NCBI GenBank assembly: GCA_035550655.1
Contig: DASZOU010000005.1
Span: 62,001 to 126,000, forward strand
From: DASZTV01 sp035550655
Lineage (GTDB): Bacteria > Actinomycetota > Actinomycetes > JAFAQI01
Direction of reading: 5' to 3'
Length of the DNA: 64,000 nt
How positions within the stretch are numbered: position 1 is the first letter of the stretch; every line of letters begins with the position of its first letter. Positions 32,484 through 40,025 of this stretch are shown here, piece by piece. The translations under genes were made by a program, and so were the position numbers. The notes beneath the pieces are model-generated. The model saw nothing but the letters and a program-made list of their open reading frames with translations, searched no databases and was not told the origin of the DNA.

Positions 32484-32837
32484 CTAACGGGCAACGCGGC
32501 TGGCGCAGGCGATGCAGGTCCGCACCACGGGTCTTGCTTCAAGCCGCTCCTCGGCGATCGTCGCGCCGCACGCCTCGCAGATCCCGTAGCTGCCGGACTG
32601 CAGCCGCTCGAGGGCTGAGGCGATCTCGCCGAGGTGGGTGTCGGCTTGCTCGAGCAACGCCTGCGTGCGGGAACGCTCGTAGGCGATCGTCGCGCCCTCG
32701 GGATCATGCTCGTCGTCCGTCGCGACGTCCGCTGCCGCTGCGATCACGTCATCGAGGTCGCGACGAAGCTGCTTCCGTCGCTCGCGCGTGGCGGCGCGAT
32801 CCTGCTGCAGCACTCCTTCGACGCGCGCGACATCCAC
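32484..32837 (-). CDS. DksA/TraR-type zinc-finger protein
   Basis: 117-aa protein with an N-terminal helical hairpin (residues about 1-75, ERRKQLRRDLDDVI... YERSRTQALLEQADTHLGEIASALERL) and a C4 zinc finger (CEAC at about 89-92, CIAC at about 110-113). DksA-like proteins insert a coiled coil into the RNA polymerase secondary channel. The acidic tip residues of E. coli DksA are only loosely matched (DDEHDPEG), so activity on polymerase is uncertain. It is 21 bp downstream of the tetR gene on the same strand and may be read as its distal neighbour. Confidence 0.85.
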   Translation of the reverse strand: MDVARVEGVLQQDRAATRERRKQLRRDLDDVIAAAADVATDDEHDPEGATIAYERSRTQALLEQADTHLGEIASALERLQSGSYGICEACGATIAEERLEARPVVRTCIACASRVAR

Positions 32838-32858
32838 GGGTTCCCACGCTACGGCGCG

Positions 32859-33491
32859 CTACCGGCTGCCGAGGAACCGGCCGAGCAAGGCGTCGAGCCC
32901 GACCTCGAAGGCGGCGCGGTAGTCGACGGGCGCAGCGAGCGCCGCGACCAGCTCCGGGTCTTCGGTCAGCGCCGGCCACGCCGTCGGATCGGTGGCGTCG
33001 GTGGTCGGTCCGCGCTGCGCGGTTCGCTCGATCACGACCGAGGACACCACGTGCAGCTGCAGCCCGCGGATCGCGACAGCAGCGTCCTTGCCGCGAAGGC
33101 CGACCGCGTGCAGCTCGCGGGCGAGCGCCGCCTGCATCGGCTGGAACATCGCGAGCGTCTTGTTCCGCTCGTGTGCCAGCGCGATGAGGTGCGGGTGGTC
33201 CCACAGCCGCTGCCGCCACTGCGTGCACAGCGACGTGATCCGCGCCCGCGGCGTACGCCCGCCGACAGTCACCTCGCGCATGTCCGCCAGCAGCGTGTCC
33301 ACCATCAGGTCGACCAGGGCGTCGCGGTTCCCCACATGCCAGTAGATCGACGTGACCGCGGTGCCGAGCTCCGCCGCCAGGCGGCGCATCGTCAGCGCGT
33401 CGAGGTCGTTCTCCTCGACCAGGCGAATCGCTGCCTCGACGACGATCTCTTGCGAGATCGCGTCTCGTGCGCTCTTCGCCGGTTGGGACAA
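32859..33491 (-). CDS. TetR-family transcriptional regulator
   Basis: 210-aa repressor. The helix-turn-helix lies at about residues 15-60 (IVVEAAIRLVEENDLDALTMRRLAAELGT, then SIYWHVGNRDALVDLMVD); a divergent all-helical ligand domain with a TetR_C-type end follows. It is the last gene of the catabolic operon, three bases after the amidohydrolase stop. It is the natural candidate to bind the palindrome at 37714-37732 in front of the operon's first gene, giving autoregulation. The ligand is presumably an operon substrate or its CoA/acid product. Confidence 0.92.
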   Translation of the reverse strand: MSQPAKSARDAISQEIVVEAAIRLVEENDLDALTMRRLAAELGTAVTSIYWHVGNRDALVDLMVDTLLADMREVTVGGRTPRARITSLCTQWRQRLWDHPHLIALAHERNKTLAMFQPMQAALARELHAVGLRGKDAAVAIRGLQLHVVSSVVIERTAQRGPTTDATDPTAWPALTEDPELVAALAAPVDYRAAFEVGLDALLGRFLGSR

Positions 33492-33494
33492 CGG

Positions 33495-34769
33495 TTACCC
33501 GGGGACCGGGGCGAACGGGAAGTCGTGACCGGTCAGCCAGTGCCGGCCGACCTCACGATGTCCGGCCCACCGCGCGACGTTCGCCGCATCGTCGGTCTGG
33601 CCCAACGACTCCGGCGTGACGTTGATCCGCTCCGCATGGTGACGCAGTGACGCCAGGTCGAAGCCGTAGATCTCCGCAGCCGCCTCGCCGATCATGCGAC
33701 GCGTCTCCGCGATCGGTACGTCGTGATACGTCTTGGCGAGCCACTCGCGCGATCGAGGCCAGGTGCCTTCCGGGTGCGGGAAGTCGTTGCCCCACGGCAT
33801 GTTGTCGATGCCGATCTCGTAGCGCATCCCGATCTCGCGGCGCTTCGTGTTCGACGAGCCGATGAAGCAGTTGCGGTCGAACAGCTCAGAGGGCTGCGTC
33901 TGGATTCCCATCGACGACAGCTTCTCGGCGCCCTTTTGCCCGAGGAACAACCGGTCCCAGAACCACAGCAGGTTCGGCACCCACCAGCAGCCCGCTTCCG
34001 TCACGCCGAACTTCAGCCCCGGATAGCGGTCGAAGACGCCGGACCACAACATGAACCACATCGGGCGGGCCGGCCACCACACGACCTCGGTGACGTAGAT
34101 GCCGAGATGGTCGCCGTAGGACTCCTTGTCAGCCGGGCCGCTGTGCGTGCACACCGGCATCTGCAGGTCCTGGCACAGCTCCCACACCGGGTCGTAGCGA
34201 CGGGAGTGGTACGGCTCGGAGTTCATCCACATCGCCGGGATCATCACGGCGCGCAAGCCCGACTCGTGAGCGCGACGGATCTCCGCCAGCACGTCGTCGA
34301 GCGGTGCGGTGATCTGCACCAGCGCGACGCCCTTGCGTCGTTCCGGGGAGTCGGAGCACAGCTCGGCGAGCCACCGGTTGTGCGCCTTCGCGCCGGCCAA
34401 GCCCAGCTCCGGATCGGTGTCGCCGGACAACCCGAGCCCGACGCCGAATGGCGCGCACGTGCGGCTCTCGACCGCGTCGGCGTCCGGGAAGATGACCTCG
34501 GCGGTGATGCCGTCGTTGTCCATCTCCTTGTTGCGCCGCTCCGCGTCCCAGCCGCCCTCGAGGCCTTCCTCGTTCTCCGCGAACCACTTCTCGGCGAACG
34601 CCTTGTCCGACGTACCCATCGCGCGGATCTCCTCGACGGCCTGGTCGCGGCCGGCCAGGAACTCGTCGAACGCCGGCCAGTACTTCTGCTCCAGGTAGTC
34701 GCGATACATCGGCGTCGGCAACCCGGCGTGCGCGTCGGAAGAGATGACGGTGTAGACGTCGTCGCTCAT
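33495..34769 (-). CDS. Amidohydrolase-2 family protein (first of two paralogues)
   Basis: 424-aa metal-dependent hydrolase/decarboxylase of the amidohydrolase_2 (ACMSD/gamma-resorcylate decarboxylase-like) clan. It starts YTVISSDAHAGLP, so the first metal motif is D-x-H rather than H-x-H. HSGP (about residue 214) supplies a later His, and WGNDFPHPEGTWP contains the conserved Asp near the C-terminus. Such enzymes cleave C–C or C–N bonds of ring-derived acids. It resembles the second amidohydrolase of this operon (36462-37694), with the same opening motif, so the pair may act on successive or related intermediates. Confidence 0.9.
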   Translation of the reverse strand: MSDDVYTVISSDAHAGLPTPMYRDYLEQKYWPAFDEFLAGRDQAVEEIRAMGTSDKAFAEKWFAENEEGLEGGWDAERRNKEMDNDGITAEVIFPDADAVESRTCAPFGVGLGLSGDTDPELGLAGAKAHNRWLAELCSDSPERRKGVALVQITAPLDDVLAEIRRAHESGLRAVMIPAMWMNSEPYHSRRYDPVWELCQDLQMPVCTHSGPADKESYGDHLGIYVTEVVWWPARPMWFMLWSGVFDRYPGLKFGVTEAGCWWVPNLLWFWDRLFLGQKGAEKLSSMGIQTQPSELFDRNCFIGSSNTKRREIGMRYEIGIDNMPWGNDFPHPEGTWPRSREWLAKTYHDVPIAETRRMIGEAAAEIYGFDLASLRHHAERINVTPESLGQTDDAANVARWAGHREVGRHWLTGHDFPFAPVPG

Positions 34770-34788
34770 CGCTTCGTTCTCCTGTTGC

Positions 34789-35667
34789 TCATCCGGGCAC
34801 TGCCCGTAGGTAGTTGTCGGGCTGGCTGCGATCGAGGATCGACTGCGTGCGCTGCTGCAGCGCCTCGTCGGTTCGCGGGTTGTCGGGGTGGATCCAGAAC
34901 CGGTCGTGACGGACCGCGTCGAGCGTTGCCTCGGCGACCTCGGCGGGCTCGGTGTAGGCGATCGGCACTCCGGCCGCCTTCATCTGCTCCTCGAGCGCTT
35001 CCACCGTCGTGTACGGCGTCTGCCGCGGCCGGGTCTTCGCGAACCGGTCCGGGCGCGACCGCCAGGACTCGAACAGACCCGTCCGCAGCATGTGCGGTCC
35101 GGGGAACAGCACCGACGCCGACACGTTCGTGCCGGCGAGCTGGCCGTACAAGCACTCGGTGATCGTGACCACCGCGGCCTTGGTGGCGGCGTACTGCGGT
35201 GTCGACGGCAGCGGCGAGATGCCGCCGTTGCCGCTCGAGGTGTTGACCACATGGCACTGCTCGCCGCCGGCGACCATGCCCGGCACGAACGCGTTGATGC
35301 CATGGACGACGCCCCACACGTTGACGCCGATCGCCCACTCCCAGTCGCGCAGCTCGTGCTCCCACATCGGCCCTTCGGCCCCCGCGCCGATGCCCGCGTT
35401 GTTGCAGAGGACGTGTACGCCGCCGAACGCATCGACCGCGCCGTCACGAAGCGCGCACACCGAGTCGTAGACGGAGACGTCGGTCGGGATGCCGATCACG
35501 TCGAGACCCTGTGCCTGCAGCTCGTCGACGGTCTTTGCCAGCGGCTCCGGCTGCACGTCGGCGAGCACGATTTTCATGCCGGCTGCGCCGAACACCTCAC
35601 CCATCGCGCGACCGATGCCGCCCGCACCGCCGGTGATGACGGCTACCCGCCCTTCAACTGCGTCCAT
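34789..35667 (-). CDS. SDR-family oxidoreductase
   Basis: 292-aa classical SDR: TGGAGGIGRAMGEVF at about residues 12-26, LADVQ for NAD(H) preference, NNAGIGAG, and catalytic YAATKAA with Ser in NTSSGNGG. It lies 19 bp upstream of the amidohydrolase and 3 bp downstream of the ADC-like gene, all on one strand. It probably oxidises or reduces an alcohol/ketone intermediate in the same pathway. The C-terminal part (HPDNPRTDEALQQRTQSILD) is typical of actinobacterial SDRs in lipid or ring catabolism clusters. Confidence 0.9.
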   Translation of the reverse strand: MDAVEGRVAVITGGAGGIGRAMGEVFGAAGMKIVLADVQPEPLAKTVDELQAQGLDVIGIPTDVSVYDSVCALRDGAVDAFGGVHVLCNNAGIGAGAEGPMWEHELRDWEWAIGVNVWGVVHGINAFVPGMVAGGEQCHVVNTSSGNGGISPLPSTPQYAATKAAVVTITECLYGQLAGTNVSASVLFPGPHMLRTGLFESWRSRPDRFAKTRPRQTPYTTVEALEEQMKAAGVPIAYTEPAEVAEATLDAVRHDRFWIHPDNPRTDEALQQRTQSILDRSQPDNYLRAVPG

Positions 35668-35670
35668 CGG

Positions 35671-36453
35671 CTAGTCGGTTCCAACCGGGGACAGGTCGTC
35701 GTAACGCTGGTGCACGTACGGCGCCACCCAGTCGGCGGGAACGGTCGCGACCACCTCGCCGGTCTGCACGCTCGAGCGCTCCGCCAGCTCGATGGAGCGC
35801 AGCTTCAGCACCGGCAGGTCGACGACTGGGTCGAACCGTGACTCGCGAAGGATCACCTCGCCGTCGACGTTCCACATCGTGCGGGTCTTCTCGTCGCGGC
35901 GGCAGTAGACCAGCATCGGGTCCCCGTCGAAGCCCTTGCCGCTCGGCGAGGGCAGGAACTTCAGGTAGAAGCTCGTGCGGGTGCGATCGGGGGAGGGCTC
36001 GACCTCGCCGGTCACGCGGCCCGTCACCTCCACGAACGTCGTGCCCATCCGGGTGAAGTGGCCGCGGATGCTGTCGCCGTCGCGGTCGAGGCTGATCTCG
36101 GCCAGCTTCTTCGGCTCGCCGAACGTCTCGCGGCCGCCGACCACTGCCTGCTCGGTGGTCATCGGCATGACGAGCGCGTAGTCGCCGTCCACGTCCTCGT
36201 GCCGGGCGTGCACCGCGAACGTGCCGGCGCCGAACGTCGGGTAGCCCCGGCCCAGGTCGACGGTCGCGATCGTGAGCCGGACCAGCGGCTCGGTCGGGGG
36301 TGAGAGCGGCGGCGGCAGCACCGCGCGGATCGCGTCAGGGTCGGTCTCGTACGTCGCGACCAGCGTCGTCGCCCACGTGTCGACCTTCGTCGCCTCGACT
36401 TCGCGGTTGCGCAGCTCGTCGAGGGACCGTGCGCCGTACCGGACTCGTGTCAT
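35671..36453 (-). CDS. Acetoacetate decarboxylase-like protein
   Basis: 260-aa ADC-superfamily protein. The Schiff-base region reads GEPKKLAEISL (about residues 122-132), containing the Lys pair in which the catalytic Lys of acetoacetate decarboxylase lies. A conserved Arg/Glu core (HARHEDVDGDYALVMPM) precedes it. Many such homologues are not decarboxylases but catalyse aldol, dehydration or lactone chemistry, so only the fold and Schiff-base potential are asserted. ATG 36453 is preceded by AGGAG six bases upstream; an in-frame extension lacks support. Confidence 0.85.
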   Translation of the reverse strand: MTRVRYGARSLDELRNREVEATKVDTWATTLVATYETDPDAIRAVLPPPLSPPTEPLVRLTIATVDLGRGYPTFGAGTFAVHARHEDVDGDYALVMPMTTEQAVVGGRETFGEPKKLAEISLDRDGDSIRGHFTRMGTTFVEVTGRVTGEVEPSPDRTRTSFYLKFLPSPSGKGFDGDPMLVYCRRDEKTRTMWNVDGEVILRESRFDPVVDLPVLKLRSIELAERSSVQTGEVVATVPADWVAPYVHQRYDDLSPVGTD

Positions 36454-36461
36454 GCGAACTC

Positions 36462-37694
36462 CTATTCGGGGATGCCGAAACCGACGAGCGCTGGACATTT
36501 CTCTGCTTCATGCGGAAGGCTCTGCGGCGCGAGCGGGTCGTCCACCGCCGAGACGAGCGGGCCGTACTTGTCGGCAAGCGGACGCAACGCCTCGAGGTCG
36601 AACCCGTACGTTCGCGCGGCGTTCGTGCCGAGCATCGCCTGCACCTCGTCGTGGTCGATGCCGGCGAAGCTCGCCCGCATCGCCTCGAGGGTGAAGGGGT
36701 GGCTGCCTTCCTTGTGCGGGTAGTCGCTGCCCCACATGATCTTGTCGAGGCCGACCGCGTGACGGATCTTCGCCTCGTCCGGGCGGATGAACGACGAGCC
36801 GATGCTCACCTGGCGGGCGAAGTACTCGCTCGGCTTCAGGCTCATCCGCTCGACGACCGGCAACCCCCACTCGGCCTCCTGCGAGCCGCCGGCGTTGCGG
36901 AACCGGTCGAAGAAGAAGTCCAGCCGCATGAGCTCTTCCGGGATCCACGCGGTCCCTTGCTCCGTGAGCACGAGCCGCAGGCCGGGATGGCGTTCGAACG
37001 CGCCGGAGACGAGCAGGTGGGTGAACGCCCGGTGCGCCCACCAAGTCACCTCGAGGATGAGGATCACCTGGTCCTCGGGCCGGTCCCCCGTGGCGGGCGC
37101 GGCGCTTCCGCTGTGGTGGTTCACCGGCATGTCGAGCTCTGCGCACGTGGCCCACAGCGGCTCGTAGTACTCCGGGTCGAACAGGTGGGGGAGGCCCGAC
37201 CCGGGCGGCGCACCCGGCAGCAGGACGCCGCCGGTCAGCCCGTTGTCCTTCGCCCAGCGGATCTCGGCGACCGCGGCGTCGAGGTCGTGCAGCATGATCT
37301 GCGCGATGCCGGCCCGGCGACCGGGGGCCTGCGCGCAGAAGTCCGCGAGCCAGCGGTTGTGTGCCTGCAAACCGGCCCACCGCGCCTCGAGATCGCCGAC
37401 GTTCGCGGCGGGCGGCTGGTCGGACAGGCTCGCCTTGGGAAAGAACGGCGGGACCGTGTTCGGGAAGATGACCTCGGCGACGATGCCGTCGGCCTCGAGC
37501 TCGGTCAGCCGCCGGTCGGAGTTCCAGTTCCGCTCGCCGTCGGGACCCTTCATGTCCTCGTACGGGATCTCGTACGACGCGGCCCAGGCGTCGAACTCCT
37601 CGTGCCACTTGCCGGCGAGGTAGGGGCGGTAGTCGAGGATGTTGCCGCCGCCGTGGCAGTCGGCGGAGATGACGAGGTAGCGCTCGTGGTCCAT
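36462..37694 (-). CDS. Amidohydrolase-2 family protein (second paralogue)
   Basis: 410-aa homologue of the amidohydrolase at 33495. It starts MDHERYLVISADCHGGG (D-x-H motif at 12-14); NHHSGSA gives a mid-protein His and MWGSDYPHKEGSHP the conserved Asp. ATG 37694 is chosen; the TTG farther upstream would run into the operator. It is the first gene of the operon amidohydrolase – ADC-like – SDR – amidohydrolase – tetR. A 19-bp palindrome lies 19 bp upstream of the ATG and should control it. The substrate is unknown; a ring-cleavage or lactone-type acid fits the enzyme set. Confidence 0.88.
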   Translation of the reverse strand: MDHERYLVISADCHGGGNILDYRPYLAGKWHEEFDAWAASYEIPYEDMKGPDGERNWNSDRRLTELEADGIVAEVIFPNTVPPFFPKASLSDQPPAANVGDLEARWAGLQAHNRWLADFCAQAPGRRAGIAQIMLHDLDAAVAEIRWAKDNGLTGGVLLPGAPPGSGLPHLFDPEYYEPLWATCAELDMPVNHHSGSAAPATGDRPEDQVILILEVTWWAHRAFTHLLVSGAFERHPGLRLVLTEQGTAWIPEELMRLDFFFDRFRNAGGSQEAEWGLPVVERMSLKPSEYFARQVSIGSSFIRPDEAKIRHAVGLDKIMWGSDYPHKEGSHPFTLEAMRASFAGIDHDEVQAMLGTNAARTYGFDLEALRPLADKYGPLVSAVDDPLAPQSLPHEAEKCPALVGFGIPE

Positions 37695-37713
37695 GGTCGT
37701 CCCGGCTGAGGCC

Positions 37714-37732
37714 AATGTAACGGCGTTACATT
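37714..37732. promoter_or_regulatory. 19-bp TetR-type operator before the catabolic operon
   Basis: AATGTAACGGCGTTACATT: 9-bp perfect arms around a central G, 19 bp upstream of the first ATG (37694). Size, symmetry and position are those of a TetR-dimer operator. The operon's own TetR gene (32859-33491) is the likely partner. Confidence 0.75.
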
Positions 37733-37754
37733 ACCGCCGTAGCCGGAGACGTCA

Positions 37755-37789
37755 AGAGACGGGCCCGCTGCTGGAGCGAGCCCGTCTCT
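37755..37789 (-). terminator. Terminator after the DUF6458 gene
   Basis: AGAGACGGGC/GCCCGTCTCT, perfect 10-bp arms with a 15-nt loop. It insulates the catabolic operon's promoter from the upstream gene. Confidence 0.7.
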
Positions 37790-37860
37790 CGGGGGGTTGC
37801 GGGGCGCCGCCCGCCCCCGTTTCGAGCCGGGCGGAGCTTGGCGCCTGAGGCGCGGAGCGC

Positions 37861-38106
37861 TTAGACGTACGTGTCGCGCTCCTGCACGACGGTGCCGCTG
37901 TTGACCGGAACGCCGCCGGTCGTCACCGTGCGCGAACTGTGCCGCCGCGGCGCGAAGATGATGAGGTCGAGCACGAGTCCAACAGCGCCGACGATCATCA
38001 GGATGACGCCGACCGTGTTGATGTCGACCCCATTGACGGTGGCGTTGACGGCCCAGGTCAGCACGGCTCCAACGGCGATGAGGAACAACCCAACACCGAT
38101 ACCCAT
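37861..38106 (-). CDS. Small two-span membrane protein (DUF6458-like)
   Basis: 81 aa: span 1 MGIGVGLFLIAVGAVLTWAV, span 2 TVGVILMIVGAVGLVLDLIIF, and then a hydrophilic tail (APRRHSSRTVTTGG...). This is the pattern of the small actinobacterial DUF6458 family of unknown function. ATG 38106 follows AAGGAG at good spacing. It is monocistronic, flanked by its own terminator. Confidence 0.85.
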   Translation of the reverse strand: MGIGVGLFLIAVGAVLTWAVNATVNGVDINTVGVILMIVGAVGLVLDLIIFAPRRHSSRTVTTGGVPVNSGTVVQERDTYV

Positions 38107-38185
38107 GGCTGCATCTCCTTAGTCGACGGCTGCGTGGGTGCAACCGTTGCTACACAAGGAGTTATTGGCCGATCCGCGGCTAGAG

Positions 38186-38207
38186 AAACCCCCCGGCCGG
38201 GTGGTTT
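38186..38207 (-). terminator. Hairpin at the end of the AlkA-like gene
   Basis: AAACC...GGTTT arms enclosing CCCGGCCGGG (single C/T mismatch), overlapping the stop codon of the glycosylase gene. Confidence 0.5.
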
Positions 38208-39150
38208 AGATCGCGCGATGGTCGACCCGCGACATGCGGGGACCGCGGCGCTCGCGGCGTGACCCCGGAGTGAGCTCGAGCACCCGCACCAGCCGGTAGC
38301 GGTGCGGCCGCCAGGGCTCAAGAAACGGCACGACCTCGTCGTCGGCAAGTGCCCGTCCGTCGCCCAGCGCCTCACCCAGGAGAGCCGGCAGGTGGTAGTC
38401 GCCGATCGGGGCGGCGTCCGCGTCGCCGAGCGCGCGCTGCCCGACCTCCGCGGCGGTCCACACCCCGATGCCGGGGATCCCGGTCAGCATCCGGTACACC
38501 TCGGCGTTGGTCGCGGTAGCGGCGGCGGCCTCGAGCCGGCCCGCGTACGACGCCGCCAGTGCGATCGTCCGGGCCTTGCGTTGCTCCACCCCGGCCCGGT
38601 GCCACTCCCAGCTCGGGATCGCCTGCCACGTCTCGTTGGTCGGAATCAGTCGCATGCCATCCGGAGCGGGCCCCGGTGCCGGCTCGCCGAATCGCGTGAC
38701 CAGCCGCCGCCACATCGCGAACGCGTCGAGGCCGACGATCTTCTGCTCGAGGACAGCCGGTACCAGCGACTCGAGCACACGGCCGGTCCTCGCCATCCGC
38801 AGCCCGCGAAGTCGCCGGTGCGCGGCCCGCACCCCCTCGTCGTGCGGCTCGAAGCTGTCCGGGTCGTCGCGACTCCCGAGCAGGTCGGGAAGCGACTCGA
38901 TCAGCTCGGCCGCGCCCTCGCCCCACGCCGCCGCCGAGACCTCCCCGCTGCCGGCTTGCGTGATGCGGTAGGTGACCGGCCCGCTGCCGAGGCGGCTGGT
39001 GCGCCAGATCGCGCCATCCGCGCCGACCCGGTGGCACGGGTCACCCGCGCCGCGCCTGAGGTTCGCGAGGGTGAGGCGGACCGACAGCGCGAAGTCCGGG
39101 CGCCACGCCGTCGCGGCGTCGGGCGTGACGGTAGTCGCGGTCGTGGCTAC
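38206..39150 (-). CDS. AlkA-type DNA-3-methyladenine glycosylase, 5' end uncertain
   Basis: HhH-GPD superfamily base-excision repair glycosylase of about 310 aa. The N-terminal domain reads WRPDFALSVRLTLANLRRGAGDPCHR. The HhH-GPD hairpin is LTGIPGIGVWTAAEVGQRALGDADAAPIGDYH (in two parts around residues 230-262), and its final Asp in GDYHLP suits the catalytic Asp. It removes alkylated bases. No ATG, GTG or TTG exists in frame before the conserved N-terminus; GTG 38832 would delete a third of the protein. The given 5' end is where the conserved reading starts, overlapping the crotonase stop. It uses either a rare start codon or a sequence error. Confidence 0.78.
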   Translation of the reverse strand, partial: VATTATTVTPDAATAWRPDFALSVRLTLANLRRGAGDPCHRVGADGAIWRTSRLGSGPVTYRITQAGSGEVSAAAWGEGAAELIESLPDLLGSRDDPDSFEPHDEGVRAAHRRLRGLRMARTGRVLESLVPAVLEQKIVGLDAFAMWRRLVTRFGEPAPGPAPDGMRLIPTNETWQAIPSWEWHRAGVEQRKARTIALAASYAGRLEAAAATATNAEVYRMLTGIPGIGVWTAAEVGQRALGDADAAPIGDYHLPALLGEALGDGRALADDEVVPFLEPWRPHRYRLVRVLELTPGSRRERRGPRMSRVDHRAI

Positions 39151-39977
39151 TTCTCCGCCTGGCCGTAGTCGTTGAACGGCTTGTCGCGCTTCTCGAGCGC
39201 GTCGGACAGCTTCCCCTCGACCATCGCCTTCAGGTACTCCTTGGACGACCGCTGGTGCAGCCCGAGCGCGGTGAGCTCCGAGCCGTAGCGGATCGCCGCC
39301 CGCATGCCCATCACGTCCATCGCGCGATGAACGGTCCGCTTGTTGATCTGCAGCAGATCAGCGGGGATCTTCGCCATCCGCAGCGCCATCTCGATCGTCT
39401 TCGGCTCGAGCTCATCGGCGGGGAACGAGCGGGTGGCCCAGCCGAGCTCCGCTGCCTCCGCGCCGGTCATCGAGTCGCCGGTCAGCATCTGCTCCATGGC
39501 CGCGCGCATCCCCATCAGCCACGGATGGAACTGCATGTCCGCGGTGCTCATCGTGCGGATGGCCGGGTAGCCGATGGTCGCATCGTCCGCGACGTACACG
39601 ACGTCGCACCCGGTTGCGAGCTCACTGCCGCCGGCGAGGCAGTACCCGTGGACCTGCGCGATGACCGGCTTGGCGAGGTCCCAGATCTCGAACCAGCCCT
39701 TCACGACGTTGCGCGGCCAGTAGCCGTCGCCGCCCGCCGTGTAGAAGGGGAACGGGTCGTCGCGTTTCGGTGTCAGGTCGTAGCCCGCGGAGAAGCACGG
39801 CCCGGCGCCGCGGATGATCATCACCCGTACGTCGCGGTCGGCGTCGCCCTGGTACAGCGCGTCGAGAAGCTGGCCGCGCAGCGAGTTCGACAGCGCGTTG
39901 CGCTTCTCCGGGCGGTTCAGGGTGATCCGCCGGATCCCCTCTGCGGGCTCGTCGACAAGGACCAGGTCGTCGGACAC
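39147..39977 (-). CDS. Enoyl-CoA hydratase/isomerase (crotonase) family protein
   Basis: 276-aa crotonase fold. The core signatures are RRITLNRPEKRNALS, the oxyanion-hole AGPCFSAGYDL, and VIAQVHGYCLAGGSELATGCDVVYVADDA split over a loop. One catalytic Glu lies in GGSELA. The second catalytic Glu position (GYPAIRTMST) is not clearly acidic, so isomerase, hydrolase or other crotonase chemistry is possible. GTG 39977 is chosen at the beginning of the fold (SDDLVLVDEPAEG). It probably acts on an acyl-CoA in fatty-acid or ring catabolism. It is divergent from the GH35-like gene. Confidence 0.9.
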   Translation of the reverse strand: MSDDLVLVDEPAEGIRRITLNRPEKRNALSNSLRGQLLDALYQGDADRDVRVMIIRGAGPCFSAGYDLTPKRDDPFPFYTAGGDGYWPRNVVKGWFEIWDLAKPVIAQVHGYCLAGGSELATGCDVVYVADDATIGYPAIRTMSTADMQFHPWLMGMRAAMEQMLTGDSMTGAEAAELGWATRSFPADELEPKTIEMALRMAKIPADLLQINKRTVHRAMDVMGMRAAIRYGSELTALGLHQRSSKEYLKAMVEGKLSDALEKRDKPFNDYGQAEK

Positions 39978-40025
39978 GCAGGTCAACGTACTAGGGAAGA
40001 GCGACACGGCGTCGAAGTCTGATCG

